A stretch of 64,000 bases of DNA from Pseudomonadota bacterium. Its GTDB lineage: Bacteria; Chloroflexota; UBA6077; JAJPGT01. Every line of letters begins with the position of its first letter. Within the stretch, counting starts at the first letter, position 1. The translations under genes were made by a program, and so were the position numbers. The notes under the pieces were generated by a model. It saw only the letters and a list, made by a program, of their open reading frames with translations. It searched no databases and was not told the origin of the DNA. The DNA lies in assembly GCA_021325655.1 (NCBI GenBank), contig JAJPGT010000052.1, positions 124,001 to 188,000 on the forward strand. Direction: 5' to 3'. Below, one piece after another: positions 36,276 through 45,260 of the stretch.

Positions 36276-37352
36276 TCAGGAGCTCGTGGGGACGGGGCGC
36301 ACCAGGATCTTGGCGTTGCGGGTATCGGGGCGGATCAGCTCGTCGAAGCCCCGCTCAACCACGTCGTCCACGTCGATGATGGAGGTCACCACGCGCTCGG
36401 CGGGTAGCCGGCCCGCGACCATCAGCCCCAGGGTGCGCTCGAAGTCACCGGGCAGGTAGCAGAGCGTGCCCTGGATGCGCCGCTCGAAGTTGGTCAGGTG
36501 CGCCGGGTTGAGGGCGACAGCACGGGTGAAGACGGCGACCTGCACCATCGTCCCGCCCTTGCGGGTCGCCTCCAGCGCGTCGGCAAAGGCGCGCTCGTTG
36601 GCGCTGCACTCGAAGACCACGTCCGCCCCGGCGCCATCGGTGTGCTCGCGCAGCACCTGCGGCACATTGACCCTCGTTGGATCGAGCACCTGGGTCGGCT
36701 CGGCGTTGCGTGCCGCCAGCTCCTGGCGCACCGGGGTGACTTCGGAGAGGTACACCGCGCGCGCGCCTGCGGCCCGGGCGGCCATAGTGACGAGCTGGCC
36801 GATCGGGCCGCCGCCGGTCACCAATACCACATCGCCGGGCCGCACCCCACCCTGGTCTACTGCGTGGAGCGCGACGCTCGCCGGCTCCAGCACCGCGCCG
36901 TGGACGAAGCCGAGCGCCTCGGGCAGTGGGACGAGCTGATACTCCTTGATCAGCGCGTAGCGGGCGAAGCCGCCCCAGCGCGTCTGGAGCCCCATACCGG
37001 CCAGCCGCTCGCACGCCGCTGGCACGTGGCGCCGACAGCCCGGGCAGGAGCCGCAATACTGGAGTGGGTTGACCGCCACCCGGTCGCCCACCTTCACCCG
37101 GGTGACGCCCGGACCCACGTCGACGACGGTGCCGGCGAGCTCGTGGCCCATGATCACCGGCGCGGTGGCCCCGGTCAGCGGGTGCGGCTCCAAGGGGATG
37201 TACTGCGGGCCCTCGGTGTATTCGTGCAGGTCGGTGCCACAGATCCCACACAGCGCGACCTCAACGATCACCTCGCCCGGCCCGGCTCGCTCAGGCGCCG
37301 TGGTCTCCTCGACGCGAATGTCCCGCTTTCCGTGCCAGACTGCCGCTTTCAT
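36276..37352 (-). CDS. Zinc-dependent alcohol dehydrogenase (2,3-butanediol/sorbitol dehydrogenase-like)
   Basis: A 358-residue medium-chain dehydrogenase. The catalytic zinc set is Cys in LCGICGTDLHEY, His-Glu in MGHELAG, and Glu later; the structural zinc set is the four cysteines of YCGSCPGC...AAC. The GGGPIGQL loop binds NAD. The N-terminal insert YTEGPQYIPLEPHPLTG is typical of (R,R)-butanediol dehydrogenases. Its operon position just upstream of a binding-protein-dependent importer is convergent in strand but separated by 26 bp, so co-transcription with the importer genes is likely (37379 onward on the same strand). Confidence 0.92.
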   Translation of the reverse strand: MKAAVWHGKRDIRVEETTAPERAGPGEVIVEVALCGICGTDLHEYTEGPQYIPLEPHPLTGATAPVIMGHELAGTVVDVGPGVTRVKVGDRVAVNPLQYCGSCPGCRRHVPAACERLAGMGLQTRWGGFARYALIKEYQLVPLPEALGFVHGAVLEPASVALHAVDQGGVRPGDVVLVTGGGPIGQLVTMAARAAGARAVYLSEVTPVRQELAARNAEPTQVLDPTRVNVPQVLREHTDGAGADVVFECSANERAFADALEATRKGGTMVQVAVFTRAVALNPAHLTNFERRIQGTLCYLPGDFERTLGLMVAGRLPAERVVTSIIDVDDVVERGFDELIRPDTRNAKILVRPVPTSS

Positions 37353-37378
37353 GTCCGCCAGCTCCCTGGATCGTCGAT

Positions 37379-38503
37379 CTACCGAGCCCCGGCCTCGTGG
37401 CCCAGGGCCTGAGCCCCGGGCGCCGCTGGTACGATGGTCAGCTCGTCGAACCCGAGCCGCACCCGGCTGCCGCTGCTCGCCATCAGCTCCAGCCGGCGCG
37501 CCCCGCCGACCTCGACCAGCAGCCGGGCGACGTCGGTATCCACGTGCAGGTGGACCACCGAGCCGTCGAAAATGACCCGGTCGACAATGCCGTCGACCAC
37601 GTTCGCCGCCCCGTTGCTGCCAGGCTCCAGCACCATGATGTTCTCGGGGCGCAGGTACGCCAGCACGGGTGAGCCCGGCGGAGGTGGCTGCGGATGCCGA
37701 GCCACCAGCTTCCGGCCGCCAACCTCAACCGCGACCCGCTGCGCTCCGCCGGATGTCGGCTCGCTGTCCACCACCATCCCCCGCAGGCAGTTGTTGCTCC
37801 CGAGGAACTCCGCCACGAACTGCGTCTGCGGGTGCAGGTACAGCTCCACCTGAGTGCCGCCCTGCTCCACCCGTCCCTGGTTCATCACGAAGATACGATC
37901 CGAAATGGCAAACGCTTCCGACTGGTCATGGGTGACGAAGATCGCCGTCTTGCCCGTTTTCTGCTGCAGCTCGCGGATGCTGTGCTTGAGCTGATCGCGC
38001 AGGTTCCGATCCAGCGAGGAGAGCGGCTCGTCGAACAGCAGCACCTGCGGGTCGGTGGCGAGCACACGTGCCAGTGCCACGCGCTGCTGCTGCCCGCCCG
38101 AGAGCTGCGCCGGCATGCGCTTCTCATAGCCCGAGAGGTTCACCAGCGCAAGCATCTCCTTGACCCGCTGCTGGATGAACTCTTTCTTCGCCCCGCGCAC
38201 CGAGAGCCCGAAGCCAACGTTGTCGGCGACGGTCAGGTGCGGGAACAGCGCATGGCTCTGGAAGACGAAGCCGACGTTACGCTTGTTGGGCGGAACGTGG
38301 CCCACCTCCTGGTCATCGAAGTAAATCTCGCCCTCGGACGGCTCGATCAGCCCCGCCACCATCCGCAGCGTGGTGGTCTTGCCACAGCCGGACGGCCCCA
38401 GCAGGGTGACGAACTCGCCCTGGGCGATATCCAGGTTGACGTGATCGGCGGCGACCACAGAGCCATAGCGCTTCGTAACGTTGACCAGGCGGACACGTGC
38501 CAT
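37379..38503 (-). CDS. ABC transporter ATP-binding protein (PotA/FbpC type)
   Basis: A 374-residue ATPase of a polyamine/iron/thiamine-type importer. Walker A is LLGPSGCGKTTT (about residues 34-45), signature LSGGQQQRVALARVL, Walker B LLFDEPLSSLD and the H-loop FVTHDQSEA are all canonical. The C-terminal third is a TOBE regulatory domain. It lies downstream of two PotBC-like permeases and a binding protein on the same strand, separated from them by a hairpin. Ligand unknown; putrescine/spermidine-type systems are the nearest layout. Confidence 0.93.
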   Translation of the reverse strand: MARVRLVNVTKRYGSVVAADHVNLDIAQGEFVTLLGPSGCGKTTTLRMVAGLIEPSEGEIYFDDQEVGHVPPNKRNVGFVFQSHALFPHLTVADNVGFGLSVRGAKKEFIQQRVKEMLALVNLSGYEKRMPAQLSGGQQQRVALARVLATDPQVLLFDEPLSSLDRNLRDQLKHSIRELQQKTGKTAIFVTHDQSEAFAISDRIFVMNQGRVEQGGTQVELYLHPQTQFVAEFLGSNNCLRGMVVDSEPTSGGAQRVAVEVGGRKLVARHPQPPPPGSPVLAYLRPENIMVLEPGSNGAANVVDGIVDRVIFDGSVVHLHVDTDVARLLVEVGGARRLELMASSGSRVRLGFDELTIVPAAPGAQALGHEAGAR

Positions 38504-38581
38504 ACAGCCCCTCAGTATTCAGCGACCAACCTCGAGACCAGTGGTCCCGGGCCAGTGAGCAACCACACCCCCAGCCCGAAG

Positions 38582-38606
38582 CGGCTCGCCCGGCCGCGGC
38601 GAGCCG
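38582..38606 (-). terminator. Hairpin between permease and ATPase genes
   Basis: A perfect 9-bp stem (CGGCTCGCC and complement) with a 7-nt loop, in the 117-bp gap between the PotC-like permease stop and the ATPase start. It may attenuate transcription into the ATPase gene or protect the upstream message from 3' decay. Confidence 0.5.
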
Positions 38607-38620
38607 ACCACTGACCGGTG

Positions 38621-39478
38621 TTACATCAAGAACGTTCCCCTCAGGTACCGCGAGCCGACCAGGCGGAAGAATGCCACGATCAGGAGGAAGGAGATGAGCT
38701 GCATCGCCACCGCGAGCGCCGCGGTGGTATTCGCGATTCCGGCGCTGCGGATCAGGCTGTAGACCCGCAGTGGCGCCGTCTGCTGCCCGGGGCCGGCGAT
38801 GAACAGGGTGACCAGGAACTCGTTGAAGACGATGACGAACGTCAGCAGCACGCCGGCGGTGATGCCGGGGCCGATCAGCGGCAGCACGACGCGGGTGAAC
38901 GTCTGCCACCGGGTCGCGCCCAGGCACAGCGCCGCCTCTTCGTAGACGCCTGGCAGATCCTTAAGCGCCACGATGATCGGCATCAGCGCCAGGCCAAAGG
39001 TGCCCATCGTCATCGCCGCGATCAGCCCGAACGTCGTCTGCTCGATGTGGTAGACGAGGTTGTAGACCAGCACCAGCCCGAGCCCCATCACCGCCGCCGG
39101 GGTGTACAGCGGCAGGTTCAGCAGTGCCAGGATCGACCGTTTCCCCGGGAAGCGGTAGCGCACGATCCCGTACGCAGCCGGCACAGCGATCAGCGTGTTC
39201 AGGACGATCGCCGAGATGGTGACCTCCAGGCTGAGCAGCAGGTTCTCTTTGAAGGAGCCCAGGAACACATAGGAGTAGTTGCCGATGACGTCGTAGCCCT
39301 GACCCTTCTCGATGGAGTACTCCGCCAGCGCCAGGAACGGCAGGACGAACACCGCCAGAACGAGCACCACGTAAGCGTGCGCCACCACGTCGCCCAGCCG
39401 GCGCAGCGAGAGCCAGCGCGGGCGGGGCCGACGCAATGAAACGACCGTGGGGGCGGCCCGGGTCTGTACCACGCTCAT
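38621..39478 (-). CDS. ABC transporter permease (PotC type)
   Basis: A 285-residue membrane permease with about six helices. The EAA loop PGVYEEAALCLGATRWQTF is typical of spermidine/putrescine and iron(III) permeases. The N-terminus is a basic cytosolic segment (SLRRPRPRWLSLRRLG). The start overlaps the upstream permease stop (ATGA), implying equimolar synthesis of the two channel halves. Confidence 0.92.
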   Translation of the reverse strand: MSVVQTRAAPTVVSLRRPRPRWLSLRRLGDVVAHAYVVLVLAVFVLPFLALAEYSIEKGQGYDVIGNYSYVFLGSFKENLLLSLEVTISAIVLNTLIAVPAAYGIVRYRFPGKRSILALLNLPLYTPAAVMGLGLVLVYNLVYHIEQTTFGLIAAMTMGTFGLALMPIIVALKDLPGVYEEAALCLGATRWQTFTRVVLPLIGPGITAGVLLTFVIVFNEFLVTLFIAGPGQQTAPLRVYSLIRSAGIANTTAALAVAMQLISFLLIVAFFRLVGSRYLRGTFLM

Positions 39479-40359
39479 TCGGCCAACGCTCCTCGGGAAT
39501 AACGCAATGAGACGTAGGTCACGACCGAGGCGAGCAGCATCAGCACGATACCCTGCGCCGCGGCCAGCCCGTAGTCATTGTTCTTGACTGCCTTGATGTA
39601 CATGCTCACCGCCAGCACCCGCTGGTCGGCGGTGGTGCCCAGGATCAGCGGAACGACGTAGACCCCCAGGTTCCAGCCGAAGCACATCAGGCTGCCGGAG
39701 AGAATCCCGGCCCGAGTGAGTGGGAGGAGTACCCGGGTGAAGGTCTGCCAACGGTTGGCGCCCAGCGCCGCCGCCGCCTCCTCCAGTACCACATCCACGT
39801 TCTGCAGTGCGGTGGCGATGTTCACCACCATGAAGGGGAAGGTCCCGACCGCCAGCGCAAACAGCACCGTGGGCGTGGAATACAGGTAATCGACCGGGTT
39901 CAGTCCGAGCGAGACGAGGAGCTTCCCGAACGTCGCGTTCGGCAGCAGGATGAACTTCATCCCGAATGACAGGTACAGCGCCCCGAACAAGGGGAACGCC
40001 ATCAGCGCCCGTACCAGGTCGCGGTAGCGCACCTTGCGCACCAGAATGTAGGCGAATGGGAAGCCGAAGATAAGATCGATGATCGTCGAGCCGAGCGCCT
40101 GGAAGACGGTGGTATAGATCAGGTAGAGTTCCTGGCTGAAGATCTCCACGTAGTTGTCGAGGGTGTAGACTGGCTCGAACAGGAACGACGACTTCTCGGT
40201 GAAGCTCATCACCAGCAGGTAGAAGAGCGGGACGAGCAAGAAGAATGTCGTCGTCGCCAGGCCGGGCAGGATCAGCACCCAGGGCATGATCCGTCGCACC
40301 GCCGGCGAGCTCCCACCCGCCGCCCGCTGCTGCTCTCTCAGCGCTTCGACCGCCGCCAT
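39475..40359 (-). CDS. ABC transporter permease (PotB type)
   Basis: A 294-residue membrane permease. Its EAA loop VDVVLEEAAAALGANRWQTF closely mirrors that of the partner permease. The first helix is MPWVLILPGLATTTFFLLVPLFYLL. The ATG at 40359 is preferred; a GTG directly before it (40362) is possible. It follows the binding-protein gene after a 128-bp gap holding a hairpin. Confidence 0.92.
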   Translation of the reverse strand: MAAVEALREQQRAAGGSSPAVRRIMPWVLILPGLATTTFFLLVPLFYLLVMSFTEKSSFLFEPVYTLDNYVEIFSQELYLIYTTVFQALGSTIIDLIFGFPFAYILVRKVRYRDLVRALMAFPLFGALYLSFGMKFILLPNATFGKLLVSLGLNPVDYLYSTPTVLFALAVGTFPFMVVNIATALQNVDVVLEEAAAALGANRWQTFTRVLLPLTRAGILSGSLMCFGWNLGVYVVPLILGTTADQRVLAVSMYIKAVKNNDYGLAAAQGIVLMLLASVVTYVSLRYSRGALAE

Positions 40360-40425
40360 CACACCCCCACCTGTGCATCAAGCAACCGCCCCACTGGGGA
40401 GAAGCGGCCTACCAGACGCTCCGGA

Positions 40426-40444
40426 GGCGGGGCGAGGCCCCGCC
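40426..40444 (-). terminator. Hairpin downstream of binding-protein gene
   Basis: A 7-bp perfect stem (GGCGGGG and complement) with a 5-nt loop between the binding-protein stop and the permease start. It is the weakest of the four hairpins that follow binding-protein genes in this window. Confidence 0.45.
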
Positions 40445-40487
40445 CCCGTTGCATGATCCTACCCTCCTCGCGGCGACCGCGTCGCAT

Positions 40488-41987
40488 TTACAGGCCCAGG
40501 CCCTTGGCCTCCTGATCCTGCCACTCCTTGTTGTGAGCGACGTAGTATTCCCAGTCGACTGCCTTCAGCTTGTCATAGTCGCTGAACGGAGGATAGTATT
40601 TTTTATAATCGTCCTTGAACCAGGAAGGGATGTCCTTCTCCTGGTCGGCGTACAGCACCCCTTCGAAGATCTCCGACCAGGCGCCCTTGTTCTCCTGCCA
40701 CTTGAACGGCCACTTATCCGAGGGGATGAGCCCGTCGCTGCTGATACGCCAGTTGATGAAGAGCTGGGCCAGCAGTGGGTGCGGCGCGTTCTTCGGAATC
40801 CAGGCGTAGCCGTTGATCACCGGGGCGCCGGTAGAGGGCAGGGTGTAGACCGTCTTGTCCGTTCCCGGCTGGCCGCTGAGCTGCTCTAGGCGGGCGAGCG
40901 AGTTCCAGAAGCACACCGCCAGGGCAGCGCCCGAACGCAGGAGCTGCTGCATCTCGGCCGAGTCCGTGGTCACCTTCAGCACGTTCGGCTTGATGTTGTT
41001 CAGCAGGAAGTCGACTGTCGCCTTCATGTCGTCGGGATTCTTGTAGTCCTTGCCGAGCGACCAGGCGAGGCCGATCAGATGGCCGCCGTTGGTGATGTCG
41101 CCCACCTCGGGGATGGTGATCTTCCCCTTCAGGCGCGGATCGGCCAGGTCCTTCCACTCCTTGAACCAGTCGGTGGTGTGGACGACGATCGGGAACGCCG
41201 TCGCCTGGAACGCGACCGCCTGGTTGCCGACCTTGAAGCGCTTGTCCACCGGCTCCCAGTTCGGCATGAGGTCGGAGGGGAAGATGTCCTGGGTGATGCC
41301 GTTATTCTTCGCCTCCACGTAGTACGGCTGCTCGATATTCATGCAGTCGTAGGGCGCCGGGTTGCCCGCTTTGCTGGCAGTGTAGAGGTTCGTCAGGTAG
41401 ACGCTGGGGGACTGCGACGGCAGGTAGTTGCACTTGACGTCGACGCCCCACTCGTCCTTGACGACCTGCTGGAAGCGGCCGACGATCGCGTCGTTGGCGG
41501 TGTAGGTCCAGTTGGCGACGTTGACCTCGCCTTCCTTCTTGAGCGCCTCGACGATCTCGTCCTTGGTCATCTCCTTGTTCAGGATCGAGACCTTGTACTT
41601 CTTCCCGGCGCTGACGCCCGGGGCGGCGGTCGCCCCGGCGGCTGGCGCCGTGGTCGCGGCCGGAGCGGTCGTCGCCGCGGGCGCTGGCGCCCTGGTAGCC
41701 GCGGCCGCCGCGGTCGGCGCCGCCGCGGTCGTCGGCGCCGCCGCGGCAGTCGTCGGGGCCGCTGCCCTCGTTGGGGCGGCGGTCGGAGCGGCGGGGGCCG
41801 TGGTCGGGGCCGCGGCGGGCGCGCTGGTGGGGGTGGCGCCCCCGCCGCCGGCGCAGGCAGCAAGCAGGCTTCCCACGGCGGGCAACGACAATCCCAGGCC
41901 GATTGCGCGCTTCACAAAGGTGCGCCGGCTCATGCGGCGCACCATCGCCGCGTGCGCCGGATCGACGAGCTGCTGGTCCTGAGCCAT
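40488..41987 (-). CDS. ABC transporter substrate-binding lipoprotein (PotD/FbpA-like)
   Basis: A 499-residue extracellular binding protein. After a short cytosolic lead the twin-arginine signal MSRRTFVKRAIG is followed by the lipobox LLAAC, then an Ala/Pro/Thr linker of about 75 residues and the folded domain starting KYKVSILNKEMTKDEIVEALK. The fold class (SBP_bac_8/PotD-like) fits the adjacent PotABC genes. The start is ATG 41987; Met15 or Met19 are alternatives nearer the signal. It has the best promoter in the window upstream. Confidence 0.92.
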   Translation of the reverse strand: MAQDQQLVDPAHAAMVRRMSRRTFVKRAIGLGLSLPAVGSLLAACAGGGGATPTSAPAAAPTTAPAAPTAAPTRAAAPTTAAAAPTTAAAPTAAAAATRAPAPAATTAPAATTAPAAGATAAPGVSAGKKYKVSILNKEMTKDEIVEALKKEGEVNVANWTYTANDAIVGRFQQVVKDEWGVDVKCNYLPSQSPSVYLTNLYTASKAGNPAPYDCMNIEQPYYVEAKNNGITQDIFPSDLMPNWEPVDKRFKVGNQAVAFQATAFPIVVHTTDWFKEWKDLADPRLKGKITIPEVGDITNGGHLIGLAWSLGKDYKNPDDMKATVDFLLNNIKPNVLKVTTDSAEMQQLLRSGAALAVCFWNSLARLEQLSGQPGTDKTVYTLPSTGAPVINGYAWIPKNAPHPLLAQLFINWRISSDGLIPSDKWPFKWQENKGAWSEIFEGVLYADQEKDIPSWFKDDYKKYYPPFSDYDKLKAVDWEYYVAHNKEWQDQEAKGLGL

Positions 41988-42033
41988 CTTCGGAGGTCTC
42001 CTTCCCTCGGATCCGCCTTGGCTGACGAGGCAA

Positions 42034-42062
42034 ACCATACTGGCACCCCTGGCGGGTGTCAA
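42034..42062 (-). promoter_or_regulatory. Strong sigma-70 promoter of the PotDBCA-like operon
   Basis: On the minus strand a perfect -35 TTGACA (42062-42057), a 17-bp spacer and -10 TATGGT (42039-42034) lie 47 nt before the binding-protein ATG. ACCC and GGGT half-sites within the spacer could be a small operator. Confidence 0.7.
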
Positions 42063-42124
42063 GAATGCGCCAATCCGCCAACAGAGCATGCTTCCCCGCC
42101 GCGCGGGCGTCCCGTCGCCGCCGG

Positions 42125-43252
42125 TCACCGCCCGGCCTTCAGCCCGCTCCCGGTGAGCAGCAGCACGCAGCGTTCGTCGGCTGAGATCAGGCCGCGCTGC
42201 ACCAGGCGCCGGTAGCCTGCCGCCGCCACGGCACTGGTCGGCTCCACGTACAGCCCCTGCGCTGCCAGCTCCGCCTGCGCCGGCAGGATCTCCTCCTCGG
42301 GCACTGCCTCGGTCGCGCCGCCGCTCTCACGCAGCGCCCGCAACGCCTCCGCGAGCCGGATCGGCCGACTGCTGGCGATTCCCTCTGCCAGCGTAGGCCG
42401 CTGCTCGGCGGGCGACCAGGGCTCACCGCGAAACGCGGCGTCCAGCGGGCGACAGTTGGCCACCTGGACGGCGAACAGCCGCGGCAGGCGGGCGATCTCG
42501 CCAGCCAGCCGTAGCGACTGGAAGGCGCGGTAGGCGCCAAGCAGGGCGGAGCCGTAGCCGGCGGGAACGATGACGCTGTCCGGCGCCTGCCAGCCGAGCT
42601 GCTCCCACACCTCCAGCGCCCAGGTCTTGACCCCTTCTACGAACGCCGGCTGGCGGTTATGGCTGGCATACACCGCGGTCTGCGCCGCCTCCAGCGCCGC
42701 CTCCGCCACCTGCTGGCGAGCCCCGGGCACCTTCACCACCCGGGCGTGGTGCGCCGCGATCTGCGCCAGCTTCCCCTCGGAGGCGCTGGCCGGGACGTAG
42801 ATAGTGCAGCCAATGCCCGCGCGCGCCGCGTAGGCCGCCAGCGACGCCCCGGCGTTGCCGCTGGAGTCTTCGATCACCTCGGTGACGCCCTGGCGTACCA
42901 GGGCGGCGACCATCACCACGGTGCCGCGGTCCTTGAACGACCCGCTCGGCATCAGGAAGTCGAGCTTGGCCAGCAGCCGTCGCTCCCCGCGCCGTAGGGA
43001 CACTAGGGGCGTCAAGCCCTCGCCCAGCGTCAGATCGCGCGGCACCTCGTGGACTGGCAGCGTCGCCCGGTAGCGCCAGAGGGACGGCTCCGTGTGGTCC
43101 ACTTGGTCGCGGGCGAACGGCCGCGGCGGCCGGAGCTCCCAGGGCCCCCCGCAGGCGCAGGCGAAGCGGCGGCTGTCCAGCGGCGCCCGGGCGCCGCAGT
43201 CGGCACACTCCAGGAACGACTCGGGCTGCGTCACGCTGCCACCCTTTGCCAT
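42125..43252 (-). CDS. thrC: Threonine synthase-family PLP enzyme
   Basis: A 375-residue fold-type II PLP enzyme that probably converts O-phosphohomoserine to threonine. An N-terminal zinc-ribbon (ECADCGA...FACACGG) precedes the catalytic domain; the PLP lysine is in PSGSFKDRG, the phosphate-binding loop is SSGNAGASLA, and the C-terminal LLLTGSGLKAG is the threonine synthase signature. Other members of the fold (cysteate or diaminopropionate enzymes) cannot be wholly excluded. The genes around it are not threonine-pathway genes. The start is ATG 43252. Confidence 0.82.
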   Translation of the reverse strand: MAKGGSVTQPESFLECADCGARAPLDSRRFACACGGPWELRPPRPFARDQVDHTEPSLWRYRATLPVHEVPRDLTLGEGLTPLVSLRRGERRLLAKLDFLMPSGSFKDRGTVVMVAALVRQGVTEVIEDSSGNAGASLAAYAARAGIGCTIYVPASASEGKLAQIAAHHARVVKVPGARQQVAEAALEAAQTAVYASHNRQPAFVEGVKTWALEVWEQLGWQAPDSVIVPAGYGSALLGAYRAFQSLRLAGEIARLPRLFAVQVANCRPLDAAFRGEPWSPAEQRPTLAEGIASSRPIRLAEALRALRESGGATEAVPEEEILPAQAELAAQGLYVEPTSAVAAAGYRRLVQRGLISADERCVLLLTGSGLKAGR

Positions 43253-43288
43253 GGTGAGGGGAAGGATACGGACCGCGGGCTGGCGCCG

Positions 43289-44083
43289 CTACCGCTCCGG
43301 CGCAACAGCAGGCTGCTGCCCGGCCGGGACAGCCCGGCCGCGAGTCCAGGGCCCGGGGAGCAGGCGCCCGCCGACGATGACCGCGTCGGTCCAGAACAGC
43401 CCGGCCAGATAGCCGGCGACGACGTCGGTGAAGTAGTGGACGCCAAGGTACAGCCGCGACAGTCCGATCAGCAGGACCAGCACGATCATCCCGATGGTGA
43501 GCGCCAGGCGGCGCACACCGCGCGTGAGTCGCCAGCCCAGGTAGGCGACGTAGCTGTAGAACGACGCCGAGTCCATCGCGTGGCCGGAGGGGAAGGAGTA
43601 GCTGTCGCCAGGGATGATGGCCGCCACCGCGGTCGGACGCGTCCGCTGGAACAACTCCTTCAAGATCCAGTTGAGCGCGTGCGCCCCGACGAACACCAGC
43701 ACCAGCGCGGCGACCACTCCCCAGCGCCGCCTCCAGCCGAAGTAGCCCAGCAGCAGGACGAACAGGACGTCGAGTCCCTCGGAGCCGAGGAGCGAGACTC
43801 CCTGGGCGGCAAGGTCCAGCGCCGGGCTGCGCTCGCGCTGGAGCGCGCTGAGCACGGCGGTGTCCAATGCCTGTGTCTCCTGTTCCTTCACCTCGCCGGC
43901 CAGCAGTGCGAACACGACCAGCAGCAGCGCCGCTCCGACGAAGCCGAGCGCCAGCACCAGGCCGGCGGTATGGAGGCGCTGCCAGCCGGAGGGGCTCAGG
44001 CCGTGGAGCCACAGGCGCCAGCTTCGCGGGCTGGCTGCTTGCAGCGCCGGCTCGGGGGTGGCAGCGGGCGACGTCCGATCCAT
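43289..44083 (-). CDS. PAP2-family phosphatase (membrane lipid phosphatase)
   Basis: A 264-residue membrane phosphatase with about six helices. All three PAP2 motifs are present in order: KELFQRTRP, PSGHAMDS and SRLYLGVHYFTD, containing the catalytic histidines. Such enzymes dephosphorylate phosphatidic acid, diacylglycerol pyrophosphate or undecaprenyl pyrophosphate at the outer face of the membrane. It sits next to a lipid kinase, 15 bp apart, suggesting linked lipid phosphate turnover. Confidence 0.93.
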   Translation of the reverse strand: MDRTSPAATPEPALQAASPRSWRLWLHGLSPSGWQRLHTAGLVLALGFVGAALLLVVFALLAGEVKEQETQALDTAVLSALQRERSPALDLAAQGVSLLGSEGLDVLFVLLLGYFGWRRRWGVVAALVLVFVGAHALNWILKELFQRTRPTAVAAIIPGDSYSFPSGHAMDSASFYSYVAYLGWRLTRGVRRLALTIGMIVLVLLIGLSRLYLGVHYFTDVVAGYLAGLFWTDAVIVGGRLLPGPWTRGRAVPAGQQPAVAPER

Positions 44084-44097
44084 GGGACCTCCAGACG

Positions 44098-45132
44098 TTA
44101 CTGGGGCCGAGCGGCGGCGTCAAACCGGGTGGGCAGGGTGGTGATCGCCGTCGGCTGTCCCGGCTGGGGCGGCCCAACGATTACCTTCAGCGCCGCCGGC
44201 AGCAGCTCGAAGCGCGCCGGGGTGCGCCCGAGGATTCGGCCGTCCGAATGGACCATCAGCCGCTTACGGACGTGCTCCACCTCGACCACTGCGCCTCGCA
44301 GTGTCCGCGTGAGGGGGGAGCAGACCTGTTGCGCCAGCTTCATCGCAAAGGCCAGGCGCAGCAGCTCGACACGGCCGCGGCACTCACGGACCAGCACGTC
44401 GAATTGCCCGTCGTCAATCTTCGCCTGCGGGGCGACGGCCATCCCGGCCCCGGTGAACGGGCAGATCGCCACGGTAATCATGAAGGCGCGCACCAGCGCA
44501 CGGCGGCCGTCCACGGTCAGGTAGGCTGGCCGCTGGCGGTAGCGCAGCATGAACCGCAGCAGGGGCAGCAATGCGCGCCAGTTGCCGGCGTCGATCTGGT
44601 TCCCGTAGGCGAAGATGCCGGCGTCGAAGCCAACGCCTGCCGTTTCGAAGAAATAGCTCTGCGCCCGCCCGGTGCTGGCGAGACCGACGTCCATGTGAAC
44701 CGTGCGTCGCTCTCGGATCACCTCCGCGGCGGCCTCCAGCTCGCGCGGGATGCCGAGCGCGCGGGCGATATTCATCATGCTCCCGAGCGGAAGCACGCCC
44801 AGGGTGACGGGGGTCCCCACCAGCGCCCGGGCCACCTCGTGCACCGTCCCGTCGCCGCCGCCGGCGACAACCAGGTCCGCTCCAGCAGCGACCGCCTCGC
44901 GGGCGATCTCGGTGGCGTGGCCTTTGTGCTCGGTCAGCCGCACCGCAGCGAGCGCACAGCAGCGCGCCAGCGCCTGGCGCGCCTGCTCGGGCGTCACCAT
45001 GTTCGTGGGGAGCCCGGCCTTGCGGCCGGCGCCGGGGTTGAGCACGAGCCAGGCCCCGCCCGTCGCCACCGCGCCCTCCAGAGCAGAATGCTGCTGCGCT
45101 GCTCGGTCTTCTTTATGCAGTCCGAGTGCCAT
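44098..45132 (-). CDS. Diacylglycerol/lipid kinase (YegS/BmrU family)
   Basis: A 344-residue cytosolic or membrane-associated lipid kinase. The GGGDGTVHEVARAL motif (the nucleotide-binding loop) and the later PLGSMMNIAR (the usual PLGTxNxxA) are diagnostic. The C-terminal domain is the beta-sandwich of the family. Start ATG 45132 chosen over an upstream in-frame start that adds 15 Arg-rich residues. It is transcribed into the PAP2 gene, the two catalysing opposite phosphorylation steps. Confidence 0.92.
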   Translation of the reverse strand: MALGLHKEDRAAQQHSALEGAVATGGAWLVLNPGAGRKAGLPTNMVTPEQARQALARCCALAAVRLTEHKGHATEIAREAVAAGADLVVAGGGDGTVHEVARALVGTPVTLGVLPLGSMMNIARALGIPRELEAAAEVIRERRTVHMDVGLASTGRAQSYFFETAGVGFDAGIFAYGNQIDAGNWRALLPLLRFMLRYRQRPAYLTVDGRRALVRAFMITVAICPFTGAGMAVAPQAKIDDGQFDVLVRECRGRVELLRLAFAMKLAQQVCSPLTRTLRGAVVEVEHVRKRLMVHSDGRILGRTPARFELLPAALKVIVGPPQPGQPTAITTLPTRFDAAARPQ

Positions 45133-45260
45133 CGCTCCGCGGCAGCGCGCTGCCCTCACCCCCGCGTGGCGGCGCACCTTCTAGATAGCCCCTGGAAGGG
45201 CTCCTGGCCGCGCCGGTCGCAAGCCGCCACAATGCCAGAGATACTTGCTGGAGCGACCGC